52,308 nucleotides of DNA from Candidatus Planktophila lacus. GTDB taxonomy: Bacteria; Pseudomonadota; Gammaproteobacteria; Steroidobacterales; Steroidobacteraceae. A program made the position numbers and the translations under genes. Below are positions 15,486-25,005 of this stretch, one piece after another. The stretch is taken from positions 1 through 52,308 of the forward strand of contig CALQLF020000011.1 of the NCBI GenBank assembly GCA_943331345.2. Reading direction: 5' to 3'. Within the stretch, counting starts at the first letter, position 1. Each line of letters opens with the position of its first letter. The notes under the pieces were generated by a model. The model saw only the letters and a list, made by a program, of their open reading frames with translations. It had not been told where the DNA came from and did not search any database.

Positions 15486-15815
15486 ATGAAAGACGATACG
15501 CGCAACCGTCTTCCCGGAACTAGCGAAAGCAACTCCGGCAGTGTTCGTTTTGACGACCGTGGCAACGCCATCTGGCAGTGGAGTGGCGATGTGCAGGTCG
15601 AAGGCAACCTGAACGCGCTCCTGGAAGACCTCGTGGTCGCGGAAGACTCGGTCACCCCCGACATTGCGCACAACACCAAGGGCTTGGCCTACGGCTACAA
15701 CCCTTACCAGAGCGGCGTGCTTTACACCGGCGAACGCGAAAAGCGCCCCAAGCGGGACTTGCGCGAGTTGTCGAAGTGGATTGCGATGAAGAAAGGCGTT
15801 CCGCCGATCAAGTGA
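15486..15815 (+). CDS. Conserved-looking protein of unknown function
   Basis: 109 aa, hydrophilic, no signal or membrane segment. The middle contains IWQWSGDVQVEGNLNALLEDL, and the C-terminus YGYNPYQSGVLYTGEREKR and RDLRELSKWIAMKKG. The aromatic YGYNPYQ segment and the basic helix at the end look like a folded small protein, and codon use matches the neighbours. No family is recognised. It has its own candidate promoter and stands between the Nudix gene and the polysaccharide locus. Certain as a gene, unknown in role. Confidence 0.75.
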   Translation: MKDDTRNRLPGTSESNSGSVRFDDRGNAIWQWSGDVQVEGNLNALLEDLVVAEDSVTPDIAHNTKGLAYGYNPYQSGVLYTGEREKRPKRDLRELSKWIAMKKGVPPIK

Positions 15816-15917
15816 CCCGGGCCCCGATGGGGAAGGCTCCATCGCAGTGCGCCCGCTGTCATCATGTTGACCCTCGTGAAGCGCTAGACTCGGGCAGAAA
15901 CTCGCCTGAGGCGCCCG

Positions 15918-17246
15918 ATGGTCTTCCGTTTTTTCCGCAACATCATCGGCGCGCGCTCCACCGCAGCGGCCATAGGCCAAGGCTTCCTCGCCAACGGCTT
16001 GCTGCTGCTGCTCAATGTCGTCACCGGCATCATCACCGCACGCGCGTTGGGCCCTGAAGGTCGGGGGGAAGTCGCGGCGCTGGTGGCGGTGCCAACCTTC
16101 ATCTGCTTCCTTGCACCGCTCGGGCTCGCGTCAGCTATCGTCTTCGAATCCAAGTCGGGAAGGTCTACGCCCGATGCCATCAGCGCATCCGCCCTGCTGC
16201 TGGCCATCATGCTGGGGTTGTTGGCAGCCCTACTGGCGGCTATTGGCACGCCGTTGGTACTGGCTGCCCACCAACCGTCCTTGGTCACCACAGCGGTTTG
16301 GCTGTCGCTATTTTCCATACCCGGACTGCTCGCCAATCTCGGTATGGCGGCATTGCAGGGCACCGAGCAGTTCGGCCACTGTAATGCCATTCGCGTGACG
16401 CAGCCCGTGCTGACGCTGTTGGCATTAGCCCTGTTCGTCGCAGGTCCCGGACTAACCCCCCTGCAAGCCGCGCTCATCACCCTCTGCGCCGGATTCCCCG
16501 GACTACTCTGGACGCTGTGGCTCATTCTGCCGAAGGCGCAAGTACCTCTGCAGGCAATTCGCGATGCCTTCGGTAACCTCTACCGCTACGCCCTTCGCGC
16601 ATCGTCCGGCGAACTCCTGTCGGGACTGGCAGGTCAGCTCGACAAGGTCGTCGTAGTAGCGCTCTATGCGCCGCGCGAAGTCGGTTTGTTCACGGTCGCC
16701 ATGAGCCTCTCACGGATACTTTTGGTCGCACCGCAGGCGGCAACTCAGGTACTGCTCGCCCGTACAGCGGGGCGTACGGCTGACGAAGTCATCATCACGG
16801 TCACCCGCACTTCTGCGGTGACACTGGCTATGGTCACCTGCGGTGCCGTATTGCTATGGGTCACCGGGCCGGTCCTTTTGTCGCTGCTCTACTCCAAGGA
16901 CTTCGCGGCGGGGGCGGTACTACTGCAATTACTGCTGGTGGAGGCATGCCTGACATCGATGCATCAAGTCTTGTCACAGCCCTTTCTCGCGCTGGACCGC
17001 CCGGGCGCTCTCGGGGTGCAGCAGGCAGCGGGCGTAATCGCCAGCGTCGCGCTGCTCTTTCTACTATCCGGGCCTCTGGGAATCACTGGTGCCGCTTGGG
17101 CACTGCTGGGTGGTGCAGTAGTTCGGTTGGTTGTGGCACTTGTGATGTTCCCAACCGTCCTGCGTTTGCCATTGCCGCGCGTTGTGGCGGAAATGGGGCC
17201 CAGCCTTGCAATGCTGGCAAGCCGCCTGCGCGGTGGAACGCTCTAG
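15918..17246 (+). CDS. Polysaccharide flippase, Wzx/MOP family
   Basis: 442 aa with about 12-14 hydrophobic segments. The start (ARSTAAAIGQGFLANGLLLLLNVVTGIITARALGPEGRGEVAALVA) is the classical MOP/Wzx N-terminus with the ARALGPEGRG loop. It would move lipid-linked repeat units across the inner membrane for assembly of the polysaccharide made by the genes that follow. GAGG lies six bases before ATG 15918. A glycosyltransferase gene follows nine bases after its stop. The substrate cannot be told from sequence. Confidence 0.9.
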   Translation: MVFRFFRNIIGARSTAAAIGQGFLANGLLLLLNVVTGIITARALGPEGRGEVAALVAVPTFICFLAPLGLASAIVFESKSGRSTPDAISASALLLAIMLGLLAALLAAIGTPLVLAAHQPSLVTTAVWLSLFSIPGLLANLGMAALQGTEQFGHCNAIRVTQPVLTLLALALFVAGPGLTPLQAALITLCAGFPGLLWTLWLILPKAQVPLQAIRDAFGNLYRYALRASSGELLSGLAGQLDKVVVVALYAPREVGLFTVAMSLSRILLVAPQAATQVLLARTAGRTADEVIITVTRTSAVTLAMVTCGAVLLWVTGPVLLSLLYSKDFAAGAVLLQLLLVEACLTSMHQVLSQPFLALDRPGALGVQQAAGVIASVALLFLLSGPLGITGAAWALLGGAVVRLVVALVMFPTVLRLPLPRVVAEMGPSLAMLASRLRGGTL

Positions 17247-17255
17247 GAAAATACC

Positions 17256-18263
17256 GTGCGTATCCTGATGACCACCGCCTATTTCAGCCCCTCGCTCGGC
17301 GGGATGGAGACCGTCGCGGAATGCTTGGCGAACGAATTCGTGGCACTAGGACACGAAGTAGTCGTAGCCACCAGTACCGCAGAAGACGATGGCATTCAGC
17401 GCCCGTTTACCGTCTTGCGTGCGCCGAGCTTGCTTGCGCTTATCCAGGAAAGCCTGCGCGCCGACGCGGTACTACAAAGCCAAATCAGTTTGCGGCTCGG
17501 GCTGCCCTCGCTGTTATTGGGAAGGCCTACAGTCATTGCTCATCACATGTGGACCCCACGAACTGGGCCGGGCGCCTTCGTAGGCCGAATAAAACATGCT
17601 TTGCTGCATTTGGCCGACAACGTGGCGGTCAGCCAGGCCATGGCGCGGTCACTCTCCGTGCCTTGTTCCGTTATTCCAAATCCCTATCAAGCAGAAATCT
17701 TCGACGGCATGAGCCACGCTGGGCCAAAGCGAAATCTGGTGTTTCTGGGTCGTTTGATTGACGGCAAGGGACTCGGCGTGCTCCTCCAAGCCTTATCCTT
17801 ACTCGCTGCTCGCGATATTCATCCGACTCTGACGGTGATAGGTCGCGGGCCCGCAGAAGACTTATACCGACAACAGGTGAGGCAACTAGGGCTGGCAGCC
17901 CAAGTAGAGTTTTCAGGCCCTCTGCGTGGTGCGGCGCTGCGCGACAGACTGACAGCACATCAACTACTGATTGTTCCATCCGTATGGGATGAGCCTTTCG
18001 GAATCGTAGTTCTCGAAGGCTTGGCTTGTGGACTCATTCCGGTAGTCTCGGATGCCGGCGGGCTACCAGAGGCGGTAGGCAACTGCGGGCCAGTCATTCC
18101 TCGAGGCAATGCAATTGCCTTGGCTGACAGCATCAACGACTTGCTGACCATCGAGAAACCCCGAAGAAAATTTACCGAATCCAGGACCGCACACTTGGCC
18201 GCACATACGCCATCAACCATAGCCGCAAGCTACCTAAAAGCTTTAGAGCGCCGCACCAACTAG
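17256..18263 (+). CDS. Glycosyltransferase family 4 (GT-B)
   Basis: 335 aa. The N-terminal half opens with the nucleotide-fold start LMTTAYFSPSLGGMETVAECLANEF. The C-terminal half carries LVFLGRLIDGKGLGVLLQAL and the donor-site signature EPFGIVVLEGLACG (E-x7-E) near residue 250. It would add a sugar to the lipid-linked repeat unit on the cytoplasmic side. The start is GTG, backed by AGGAA seven bases upstream; an ATG five codons later is possible. Co-transcribed with the flippase gene. Donor and acceptor unknown. Confidence 0.88.
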   Translation: MRILMTTAYFSPSLGGMETVAECLANEFVALGHEVVVATSTAEDDGIQRPFTVLRAPSLLALIQESLRADAVLQSQISLRLGLPSLLLGRPTVIAHHMWTPRTGPGAFVGRIKHALLHLADNVAVSQAMARSLSVPCSVIPNPYQAEIFDGMSHAGPKRNLVFLGRLIDGKGLGVLLQALSLLAARDIHPTLTVIGRGPAEDLYRQQVRQLGLAAQVEFSGPLRGAALRDRLTAHQLLIVPSVWDEPFGIVVLEGLACGLIPVVSDAGGLPEAVGNCGPVIPRGNAIALADSINDLLTIEKPRRKFTESRTAHLAAHTPSTIAASYLKALERRTN

Positions 18264-18269
18264 TGAAGT

Positions 18270-18281
18270 AGTCCCGGGACT
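18270..18281. repeat. 12-bp perfect palindrome between convergent genes
   Basis: AGTCCCGGGACT lies in the 25-base gap between the convergent glycosyltransferase and polymerase genes. It may act as a small bidirectional terminator or be chance; there is no T tract. Confidence 0.3.
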
Positions 18282-18288
18282 GCCAAGC

Positions 18289-19710
18289 CTAACGTAGCAG
18301 ATTAGGAAACGGTTCTTTTATTCCCGTAGTCGTTGCAGTAGTACCTGCCTCCTCACCAAAAGCAGCAGCCGCTGCCAAGGTAAAGCCAACGAACATCCAT
18401 GCATAGCCGTTAATTGTTCCGTGACCCGTAATCTGACCAAGCAATAACTCATAGCCAAGATAACCGAACAGTAGCGTCGCCAGAACACTTCGAGAATTCA
18501 CTACACGACGGGCTACGGCGAATACCAGCGCAATCCTGAAAGTCATGAAGAACACGCCTACTACAGGGCCCAAATCCACCATGTGCCGAGCCCAATCGGT
18601 TTCAGCGGAGTACTTAAGTGGCATGCCCGTACTAATGGCTAGCTGCTGCGCAGCATTTCCGGCCATGCCGATACCGTAGCCGAGCAGAGGCGTGTCAGTG
18701 AACAAACGCAAGAAGTCGACCAGCCCGTAGATCGCCCGCCCAAAAATACCGCCGGAAAAATGCTGACTCTCGAATCCGTCCGCTGTATTCCACCTTTCGA
18801 CAAAGGCCGCTATGCCATCCGCAAAAAAAGTGAACCCTAAAATTGTCACCAAGACGAACATACCGATGAGCACAGCGAGAACGCGCCCACGACTGGTCTC
18901 GCGACCACCCCTGGCAACGGCCGCCATAGCAGCGAGCACTACTAGTCCGGAACTCAACACGGCACCACGGCTTCCGGAATAGGCAAGGCACGTAAGCACC
19001 CCCAACGTGGCAAAAGGCAGCAACAACCGCGAAAACCCGCCCGTCCTCCACGCACCGCTCCAACCTGCCAGTACCATCGCAAGAGCACTGACCGACAACT
19101 GCTTCTGCCCCACGTCCGACGTAAAAAAACCCATGGGGCGAGTATGCAATTCGTTGAGGCCCAACCCCCTGAATTGCAGCGACGGATCATCGGAGATTCC
19201 GACATTAATCGCCGCACCTACCGGCGAATAGAACTGCAGGACCACCAGCACCGCGCTCAAAATTACCAATGCGAACGTGATGACAGCCATCCTCTGCAGG
19301 TCTTCAGCCCGGAATGTATCTGCAATGATGAATGCCAAAGGGATATAGAAAAAATAATTCCTCAATCCATAGGCTGCGAAGAGCATCGGCGCTTGTGGAT
19401 TACCGACGCCCAGTGCCACTTGCAAAATGGCAAGCACGGAAGTGAGCAGTGCAAGTAGCAACGCCAGAGTGAGCCATAGTGAAGAGCGCGGCCAGTGCCC
19501 AGAGACGAGCGCCATGGCATACACGGCGAGAACGAAGGGGTCGCGGACGAAAAATAGCACTTGACCGAACTCGGGGAGCACCCATTTCCGAAGGACGCCC
19601 TCGACGATGAGGAGCACGTAAATGAATAGCACCATACCCACAATACGACGACGGGAACTGTCATCCACTCGCGGGCTGAAAACTCCGACCTGCTCGGCAC
19701 CGAACAACAT
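18289..19710 (-). CDS. O-antigen ligase/polymerase-like (Wzy-type) membrane protein
   Basis: 473 aa with about ten to twelve hydrophobic segments and a large loop (about 300-370) typical of Wzy/O-antigen ligase proteins. VLTCLAYSGSRGAVLSSGLVVL, near residue 240, matches the Wzy_C region with its S-x-S-R-G motif. It would join lipid-linked repeat units in the periplasm. It is the last gene of a minus-strand run that begins at 24955 with exosortase, FkbM, sugar transferase and glycosyltransferase genes. Sequence conservation in this family is low, so polymerase versus ligase is not decided. Confidence 0.8.
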   Translation of the reverse strand: MLFGAEQVGVFSPRVDDSSRRRIVGMVLFIYVLLIVEGVLRKWVLPEFGQVLFFVRDPFVLAVYAMALVSGHWPRSSLWLTLALLLALLTSVLAILQVALGVGNPQAPMLFAAYGLRNYFFYIPLAFIIADTFRAEDLQRMAVITFALVILSAVLVVLQFYSPVGAAINVGISDDPSLQFRGLGLNELHTRPMGFFTSDVGQKQLSVSALAMVLAGWSGAWRTGGFSRLLLPFATLGVLTCLAYSGSRGAVLSSGLVVLAAMAAVARGGRETSRGRVLAVLIGMFVLVTILGFTFFADGIAAFVERWNTADGFESQHFSGGIFGRAIYGLVDFLRLFTDTPLLGYGIGMAGNAAQQLAISTGMPLKYSAETDWARHMVDLGPVVGVFFMTFRIALVFAVARRVVNSRSVLATLLFGYLGYELLLGQITGHGTINGYAWMFVGFTLAAAAAFGEEAGTTATTTGIKEPFPNLLR

Positions 19711-19761
19711 GGACTTAGCTTCCTAAGCGAGTACAAAGATGTTTCGAAGGACGATAGCGAC

Positions 19762-21369
19762 TCATTGAGGCAGATACCTCGGGAGCGCATTACCGGCCAG
19801 CGCCGCGAAAGCCTGCAACCGAGCATCCACCGCATCGACGGATTCCCCAGAGCCGAGGGTCGCCATCACACGTACCATCGCTCCGTCGGAACGGCGACGT
19901 ACGACAGAGTCCTGAAACAGGTACCACTTCACCAGCCATTCGCTAGTCAGGTTCCTGCCGCGCTGGTCGAACCAGTAATAGACCAGCGCCCGCTCTTCAC
20001 CGTTCGAAATTAGCAGGCGATTGGCGGCAATAGCCGTACCTGAAATGATGACCGTTCTGCTCTCTGCAATCCGCCAGCCATTTCCCGGCAGACAAGCTGC
20101 GGGCGAATGAACTACCCGGCGATCACGTTGTGTCGCGTAGTAGGGAACATATAGCGTCACCGCCGATCCCTGACGATCCTTATAGGTTCCGTAGAAATAT
20201 TCATCCAATTGCAGCGTTTGCAAAACATCGGGCGTCAGCCAGTCGCGCTTTCCTTGCCATTCGCCCAACTCCAGAGGAAACGCAGCCAAGGACGGGGCCA
20301 CTGGAACCAGTTGTGGACGATTCGGAACCGTGAATTGCACAACAGCAATAGCGACCGTAGCCACTAGCGCCAGCCAAAACATTCCCGGAATCGGACGCAC
20401 TTTCAACCCAACCCCCGACGGTGTCGCCATTGGCAGATCTACGCCAAACACATCTGCCCACCGTCCCTTAGAAGGCCCTATACGATTAAGCAGTGCAGCG
20501 AAGGCCAGCAGCAAGATGCCGCTCACCATGAAAACCACCCATCCTTGGAAATCGTGCAAAAAGCCCTCGGCCATTGCCGGACCCCAGCGTTCCACCATCC
20601 AACCAATCATGGCAATCCGCAGACTATTAAGAACCACAGTGACCGGTATGCTCGCGACGAATACGAGCGCACGCTTCCAGAAAGTTGCCCTGAAAAAATG
20701 GGCGATCAGCAACCCCAAGGTCATCAGGGGAAACAAGTAACGCAATCCAGCGCAAGCATCTACTACTTGGAGTTTGTAGGAACCCAGGTCGATGACGTTC
20801 CCCTCCAGGTAAACACTAATGCCACCGAGGCGAATGACGGCGACGCCGAGTGCGGAAGAAACCAACTGAAGACGAGTGGAGAGATTGTTAAGGATGAAAT
20901 CCGGCTGCGGGATCATGAGAAACAGCAGAGCCAACGGCAAAGCTAATTGACGCAGGGGGCCAAGACCACTCCATGACAACACCAAGCCTGCCACGCCAAG
21001 TGCAAAAGCGTATTGCTGCAGCGTATAAGCCCCTCCCATCGTCCCAAGGAGTAGTGCGGCACCAGCAGTCACGAGCAACAACACGCCGACGACGCTTCCT
21101 TTAAATTCCTGTCGCTCGAAAATTTCCCTCTGTTGCCACAAGAGAAAGCCGGCGAGGATGGGCAATGCTGGGCCATGGCTGTACTCCGGCACTCCGTTCC
21201 AGGTGTTCCACAGCCAAACCAATGCGGACTGGCAAGCGAACGCAAGGACGCACACACCGCCCAGTATCAGTAGATATCCGCCAACCCCTAGGCGCCACAC
21301 TGAAGAGGCCGATGGCATTGCAGTGGCCACAGGTGGCATTTCGGCATGGCTGGCATCTTCAGTCGTCAT
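19762..21369 (-). CDS. xrtD: Exosortase fused to EpsI (XrtD-type architecture)
   Basis: 535 aa. The N-terminal 300 residues are a multi-pass exosortase with the three conserved active-site residues visible: Cys206 (VVDACAGLR), Arg251 (NSLRIAMIG) and His272 (HDFQGW). EYSHGPALPILAGFLLWQQR near residue 62 is also typical. Residues about 330-535 form an EpsI (DUF3485) domain: FPLELGEWQGKRDWL, LYVPYYATQRDRRVVHSPAACLPGNGW and VYYWFDQRGRNL. Exosortases process proteins with PEP-CTERM-like tails and occur with EPS loci. Fusion to EpsI is known for the XrtD group; subgroup assignment is inferred from architecture. No protein with a sorting tail is encoded in the window. Its start overlaps the FkbM stop by four bases. 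Confidence 0.88.
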   Translation of the reverse strand: MTTEDASHAEMPPVATAMPSASSVWRLGVGGYLLILGGVCVLAFACQSALVWLWNTWNGVPEYSHGPALPILAGFLLWQQREIFERQEFKGSVVGVLLLVTAGAALLLGTMGGAYTLQQYAFALGVAGLVLSWSGLGPLRQLALPLALLFLMIPQPDFILNNLSTRLQLVSSALGVAVIRLGGISVYLEGNVIDLGSYKLQVVDACAGLRYLFPLMTLGLLIAHFFRATFWKRALVFVASIPVTVVLNSLRIAMIGWMVERWGPAMAEGFLHDFQGWVVFMVSGILLLAFAALLNRIGPSKGRWADVFGVDLPMATPSGVGLKVRPIPGMFWLALVATVAIAVVQFTVPNRPQLVPVAPSLAAFPLELGEWQGKRDWLTPDVLQTLQLDEYFYGTYKDRQGSAVTLYVPYYATQRDRRVVHSPAACLPGNGWRIAESRTVIISGTAIAANRLLISNGEERALVYYWFDQRGRNLTSEWLVKWYLFQDSVVRRRSDGAMVRVMATLGSGESVDAVDARLQAFAALAGNALPRYLPQ

Positions 21370-22151
21370 GTCGCCTCCTCAACACTGTTCACCTCACGCC
21401 GAAACAAGAGATCGGCTTGAACCCCGACCCCTGATGGACCTTGAGTCAGACTACCGATTCCAGTTAGAGCGAATCCGCGCTTCTGCAACCACGCCACGAC
21501 CTCTCCGGCCATAGCCTGCCCTACGTAAAGTTCCACGAACGAACATTCAACGTAAACGAACTCCACGCGGTTCAACACGGGAGCGCAGGCCTCCAGCACC
21601 TGGAGCTCAAATCCTTGAACGTCAATCTTCAGCAGCAACGGGCCTGCCAGTTCTGCGTCGCTGACTGCCTCGACCAACGGCAGCACCTGCACGCTTTCGC
21701 GGTGCGTCTCCGCCGTGCCAGGGAATAACTGCGCTTGGGTAGCGGTAATCGGCAGCAGCGACGAGGAATCTCGAGCACCCGCGACGTGCATCGCCAACTC
21801 GGCGCGTTCCGGGCCTAGCGCCGCGCGCACCAACTTCACCTGCAAATCGCCGGCATGAACCGCCAAGAATCGTTCACATTCTGCCGCCAACGGTTCGAAC
21901 GCGATGACGCGGGCATCCGGAAACACCCGACGCGATACCAGCGTGAACTGTCCGGTATTCGCCCCCACATCCAGAACGGTACGCACACCAGAATTGGCGA
22001 GCGTTAGTAGCATCGGTTCATGCTCGATGGCGGCGCCAACACCCAGCCGCAATGCTCGCCGGTAGTACGGATCGCCTGCGAGGCGCAGCGCTTTCCTGAA
22101 GACCCGAAAATAGTTCTTCATAGCCGGCCGGGCCTTGTGCATGGAATACAT
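21366..22151 (-). CDS. FkbM family methyltransferase
   Basis: 261 aa. The SAM-binding core begins VRTVLDVGANTGQFTLVSR near residue 55, followed by ARVIAFEPLAAECERF. The FkbM hallmark (PLLLKIDVQGFELQVLEAC, then VEFVYVECSFVELY) lies around residues 180-215. FkbM proteins methylate hydroxyl groups, often on sugars, so this one probably O-methylates a residue of the repeat unit. The ATG abuts the sugar-transferase stop directly, and its stop overlaps the exosortase start, so the three genes are translationally coupled. Confidence 0.92.
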   Translation of the reverse strand: MYSMHKARPAMKNYFRVFRKALRLAGDPYYRRALRLGVGAAIEHEPMLLTLANSGVRTVLDVGANTGQFTLVSRRVFPDARVIAFEPLAAECERFLAVHAGDLQVKLVRAALGPERAELAMHVAGARDSSSLLPITATQAQLFPGTAETHRESVQVLPLVEAVSDAELAGPLLLKIDVQGFELQVLEACAPVLNRVEFVYVECSFVELYVGQAMAGEVVAWLQKRGFALTGIGSLTQGPSGVGVQADLLFRREVNSVEEAT

Positions 22152-23603
22152 TCAGTACGCATTCTTCTGCCCCAACACGACGAACAGTGTCTTTAGCAGA
22201 ATCTTGAAGTCCAGTACCAGCGACCAGTTGCTGAGGTATTCAAGGTCGTAGCGCACGCGCGCTTCCATCTTGTCGATGGTATCGGTTTCTCCGCGTAAGC
22301 CATGCACCTGCGCCCAACCGGTTATTCCTGGGCGCACTTTATGCCGCACCATATAGCCGCTGATCTGCCGGCGGTAGAGTTCGTTATGGACCACCGCGTG
22401 GGGCCTAGGGCCGACCAGACTCATGGAACCCCGCAGTACGTTGAACAACTGCGGTAGTTCATCCACGGAGGTCCGCCGCAGCCATGCGCCAACACGGGTG
22501 ACCCGCTGGTCACCCTGGCGCGCCTGAACCACGTGGTCACCATCCTCGCGCGCGGTCATCGTACGAAACTTGTAGACCAGAAAACTTTCGCCATTCAGCC
22601 CATACCTGGTCTGCCGGAACAAGGCGGGGCCACGGGTTTCGAGCCGCACGGCCAGTGCCACCACCAGGAGCAAAGGCGAAAGTACCACCACAGCCGCACC
22701 CGCCAGCGCCACATCCAGCAGCCGCTTGCTCCAGGCGTTGCTGCCGCTAAGCGGCGTGTCGCAAATGGCCAGCGCCGGAATGCCGTTGAGGTCCACCACC
22801 TTCGCCTGAATGAGGTCGACGCCGAAGATGTCCGGGACGAAATATATGGAGGCGGTTGTATCCCTCAGGTCATCCAATAGGTCGCGGATGCGCTGCGACT
22901 TTGAAATAGGTAAGGTGATGTAAACCAACTGCACATTTTCGCGACGCACGTAGTCGCCGAGCTCGCTGCACAGTCCACGTAATTTCCCCAGCGCCACTGC
23001 CTCCGGCAGGCGTTCGGGAGACCGAAAGTCGAAGAACCCCTTGAAAGCCGCCTGAGGAAGGTGCCGTGCCAATTCAAGCCCAGCCGTACCAGCACCCACG
23101 ATAACGTGGCTGCTCGCTACGACCCCACGCCGGTTCAGCCAGCGTGCCAGCTGTACCTGGATTTCCTGCGTGATGATGAGCGCCATCGCCGTACTCGCGA
23201 ACCAGCTCAAGATGACCGCGCGGGAATAGAGCTCGCCCACTTTCAGAGAGAACGCTAGCAGCAGCAGGATGCCGCAAACCGCGCTCCATTCCACCACCAC
23301 TCGTGTCACTTGGCGTGATGGTATCGAGCCGTAATTGAGCACACCCTCGAGGTCGGGCGCGGTGAGCATTTTTCCCGACAAGGCGGCGGCGATGGCCGCG
23401 ATGATGGCGTAGCCGACCGTAGGCGTTTCGCCATAGGCGAAGAGACAAGCCAGCAAGCAGAGCAGGACCGTGGCGAGATCCAGCGTCTGAATCAGCAGCA
23501 AGGCCGGTGGCGGCCCTTCACCGATGCGGAACCGGGGCGCCTTAGTGGAGCCAGCGCTCGCAGAGGTTGCCGCGGCACTGGCCGATGACTTTTGGGTACT
23601 CAT
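22152..23603 (-). CDS. Undecaprenyl-phosphate sugar phosphotransferase (WcaJ/WbaP type)
   Basis: 483 aa. The N-terminal half has about four membrane segments (40-150) and a CoA-binding-like Rossmann domain (SHVIVGAGTAGLELARHL, about 165-280). The C-terminal catalytic domain begins KRLLDVALAGAAVVVLSPLLL near 290. It contains the family signature FRTM, RVTRVGAWLRRTSVDELPQL, MSLVGPRP and KVRPGITGWAQVHGLRGET. It transfers a sugar phosphate from a nucleotide sugar to undecaprenyl phosphate and so starts repeat-unit synthesis. A short gap (68 bases) separates it from the upstream glycosyltransferase. Confidence 0.96.
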   Translation of the reverse strand: MSTQKSSASAAATSASAGSTKAPRFRIGEGPPPALLLIQTLDLATVLLCLLACLFAYGETPTVGYAIIAAIAAALSGKMLTAPDLEGVLNYGSIPSRQVTRVVVEWSAVCGILLLLAFSLKVGELYSRAVILSWFASTAMALIITQEIQVQLARWLNRRGVVASSHVIVGAGTAGLELARHLPQAAFKGFFDFRSPERLPEAVALGKLRGLCSELGDYVRRENVQLVYITLPISKSQRIRDLLDDLRDTTASIYFVPDIFGVDLIQAKVVDLNGIPALAICDTPLSGSNAWSKRLLDVALAGAAVVVLSPLLLVVALAVRLETRGPALFRQTRYGLNGESFLVYKFRTMTAREDGDHVVQARQGDQRVTRVGAWLRRTSVDELPQLFNVLRGSMSLVGPRPHAVVHNELYRRQISGYMVRHKVRPGITGWAQVHGLRGETDTIDKMEARVRYDLEYLSNWSLVLDFKILLKTLFVVLGQKNAY

Positions 23604-23671
23604 GAAATTGGGCCGCCGGCCTGTGTCTAGTCTTTATGCTACGGATTCGTGACAAACGGATGACGCCGCCG

Positions 23672-24955
23672 TCACGCCGGGCCCGGACCGCTGTCAGTCG
23701 AGGCGGCACTTGAACCCTCGGCGGTCGGATTGCGCGAGGGCAGCAGTGGGCTCGACTCGAATACTTCGGCTAGGATGTGGTCGCGGTCCCAAATGGCCGC
23801 CGCGCGCTCCCTGCCGCGGGCACCGTATTCCGCGCGCAAAGCAGGGGCCGACGCGAGTTTTTCGACAGCGACCGCAAAACCCGCCGCGTCGCCCGGGGCA
23901 ACCACTTCTCCGCAATCTGTCACCACCCGAGCGACGTCCGTTCCGGGGGAAGCACACGCGATAACAGGCTTGCCGCTGGCCATCATGCCGGCCAACTTGG
24001 AGGGCATTACCAGCCCCTCGGCGCCAGCGCGTTGCGGCAGTAGATGGATGTCAGCCGCGTTCAACAGGGCATTCAGCCGCGCCACCGGTTGCAGTGGCAA
24101 GAAGCGAATACCACGCGCATCGCCAGCCAACTCCTGCAAAGCGGCCTTGGCCGGCCCTTCACCACAAACAACGAGCACTGCCTTGGCGGACGCCGGAAGC
24201 AGCCGGACAACCTGCACCAGCAACTCCAAGCCCTGCTTCGCCCCTAGCGAACCGGAATAGAGCAGTACCAGTTGGTCTTCGGCAACGCCCCACTCTCGCC
24301 GCAGGGAACTCGGCTCTGTCAGAGGCCGAATCTGGGAAATATCGGTCCAATTGGGGAAGGCCTGCAGGCGCTGGGAGGGCACGCCCTTCTCCTGCAAACG
24401 CTCCAGCATCTGCCCAGAGATGGAAGACACCCGGTCAAAACGCGAGAGCAACCAACGCTCCGTGGCCAGCAGGGCACGCCGCGCCCAAGAGGCGCGCAAG
24501 ACGCCTAATTCGAAGGCCGCGTCGACCTCAAGGTCCTGCACGTGCAGCCACGCTGCCGCTCCGGAAAGACGCGCCGCCAGCAAGGCTGCTGGTGCGCAGG
24601 CCAGTGGTGGTTCCACCACCAACACCACGTCAGGGCGGCGGCGTAGAGCAATCCAAAGAGTGGGCAGGAAACTCGTGAGCGCAAACGACAGCAGGTACGC
24701 CATACGCCGCAGCCCAGTCGGGCGCACGGGCACATAGAGGGGGCAGCGGAGCACCTGCACGCCGTCAAAAACCTCGGAGCGGTAAACCGCCCCGGAGTAC
24801 CCTTCCGTCACCCGCCACGCTGGGTAGTGCGGCGCAGCGGCAACCACCCGGACCTCGTGCCCACGGGCGGCCAGCCAAGCGGCCATCTCGCCCGAATAGC
24901 GACCGACCCCGGTGAGTTCCGGGGCGTAGTTGGGGGACAGCAGCAAAACCTTCAT
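23672..24955 (-). CDS. WcaI-like glycosyltransferase family 4
   Basis: 427 aa. The start MKVLLLSPNYAPELTGVGRY and PHYPAWRVTEGYSG follow the WcaI (colanic acid) group closely, as do HVQDLEVDAAFELGVL near 140 and VLLYSGSLGAKQGLELLVQVV near 230. The C-terminal donor site reads LPQRAGAEGLVMPSKLAGMMASGKP. It adds a sugar to the growing lipid-linked unit in the cytoplasm. It is the first gene of the minus-strand operon and diverges from another glycosyltransferase across only 50 bases. The C-terminal 25 residues are a Ser/Gly-rich tail. Confidence 0.92.
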   Translation of the reverse strand: MKVLLLSPNYAPELTGVGRYSGEMAAWLAARGHEVRVVAAAPHYPAWRVTEGYSGAVYRSEVFDGVQVLRCPLYVPVRPTGLRRMAYLLSFALTSFLPTLWIALRRRPDVVLVVEPPLACAPAALLAARLSGAAAWLHVQDLEVDAAFELGVLRASWARRALLATERWLLSRFDRVSSISGQMLERLQEKGVPSQRLQAFPNWTDISQIRPLTEPSSLRREWGVAEDQLVLLYSGSLGAKQGLELLVQVVRLLPASAKAVLVVCGEGPAKAALQELAGDARGIRFLPLQPVARLNALLNAADIHLLPQRAGAEGLVMPSKLAGMMASGKPVIACASPGTDVARVVTDCGEVVAPGDAAGFAVAVEKLASAPALRAEYGARGRERAAAIWDRDHILAEVFESSPLLPSRNPTAEGSSAASTDSGPGPA

Positions 24956-25005
24956 AAACCCACGGTACTTTGTTTCGGTTATGTTTCAGTGACAGTGGAT
25001 CAAGA

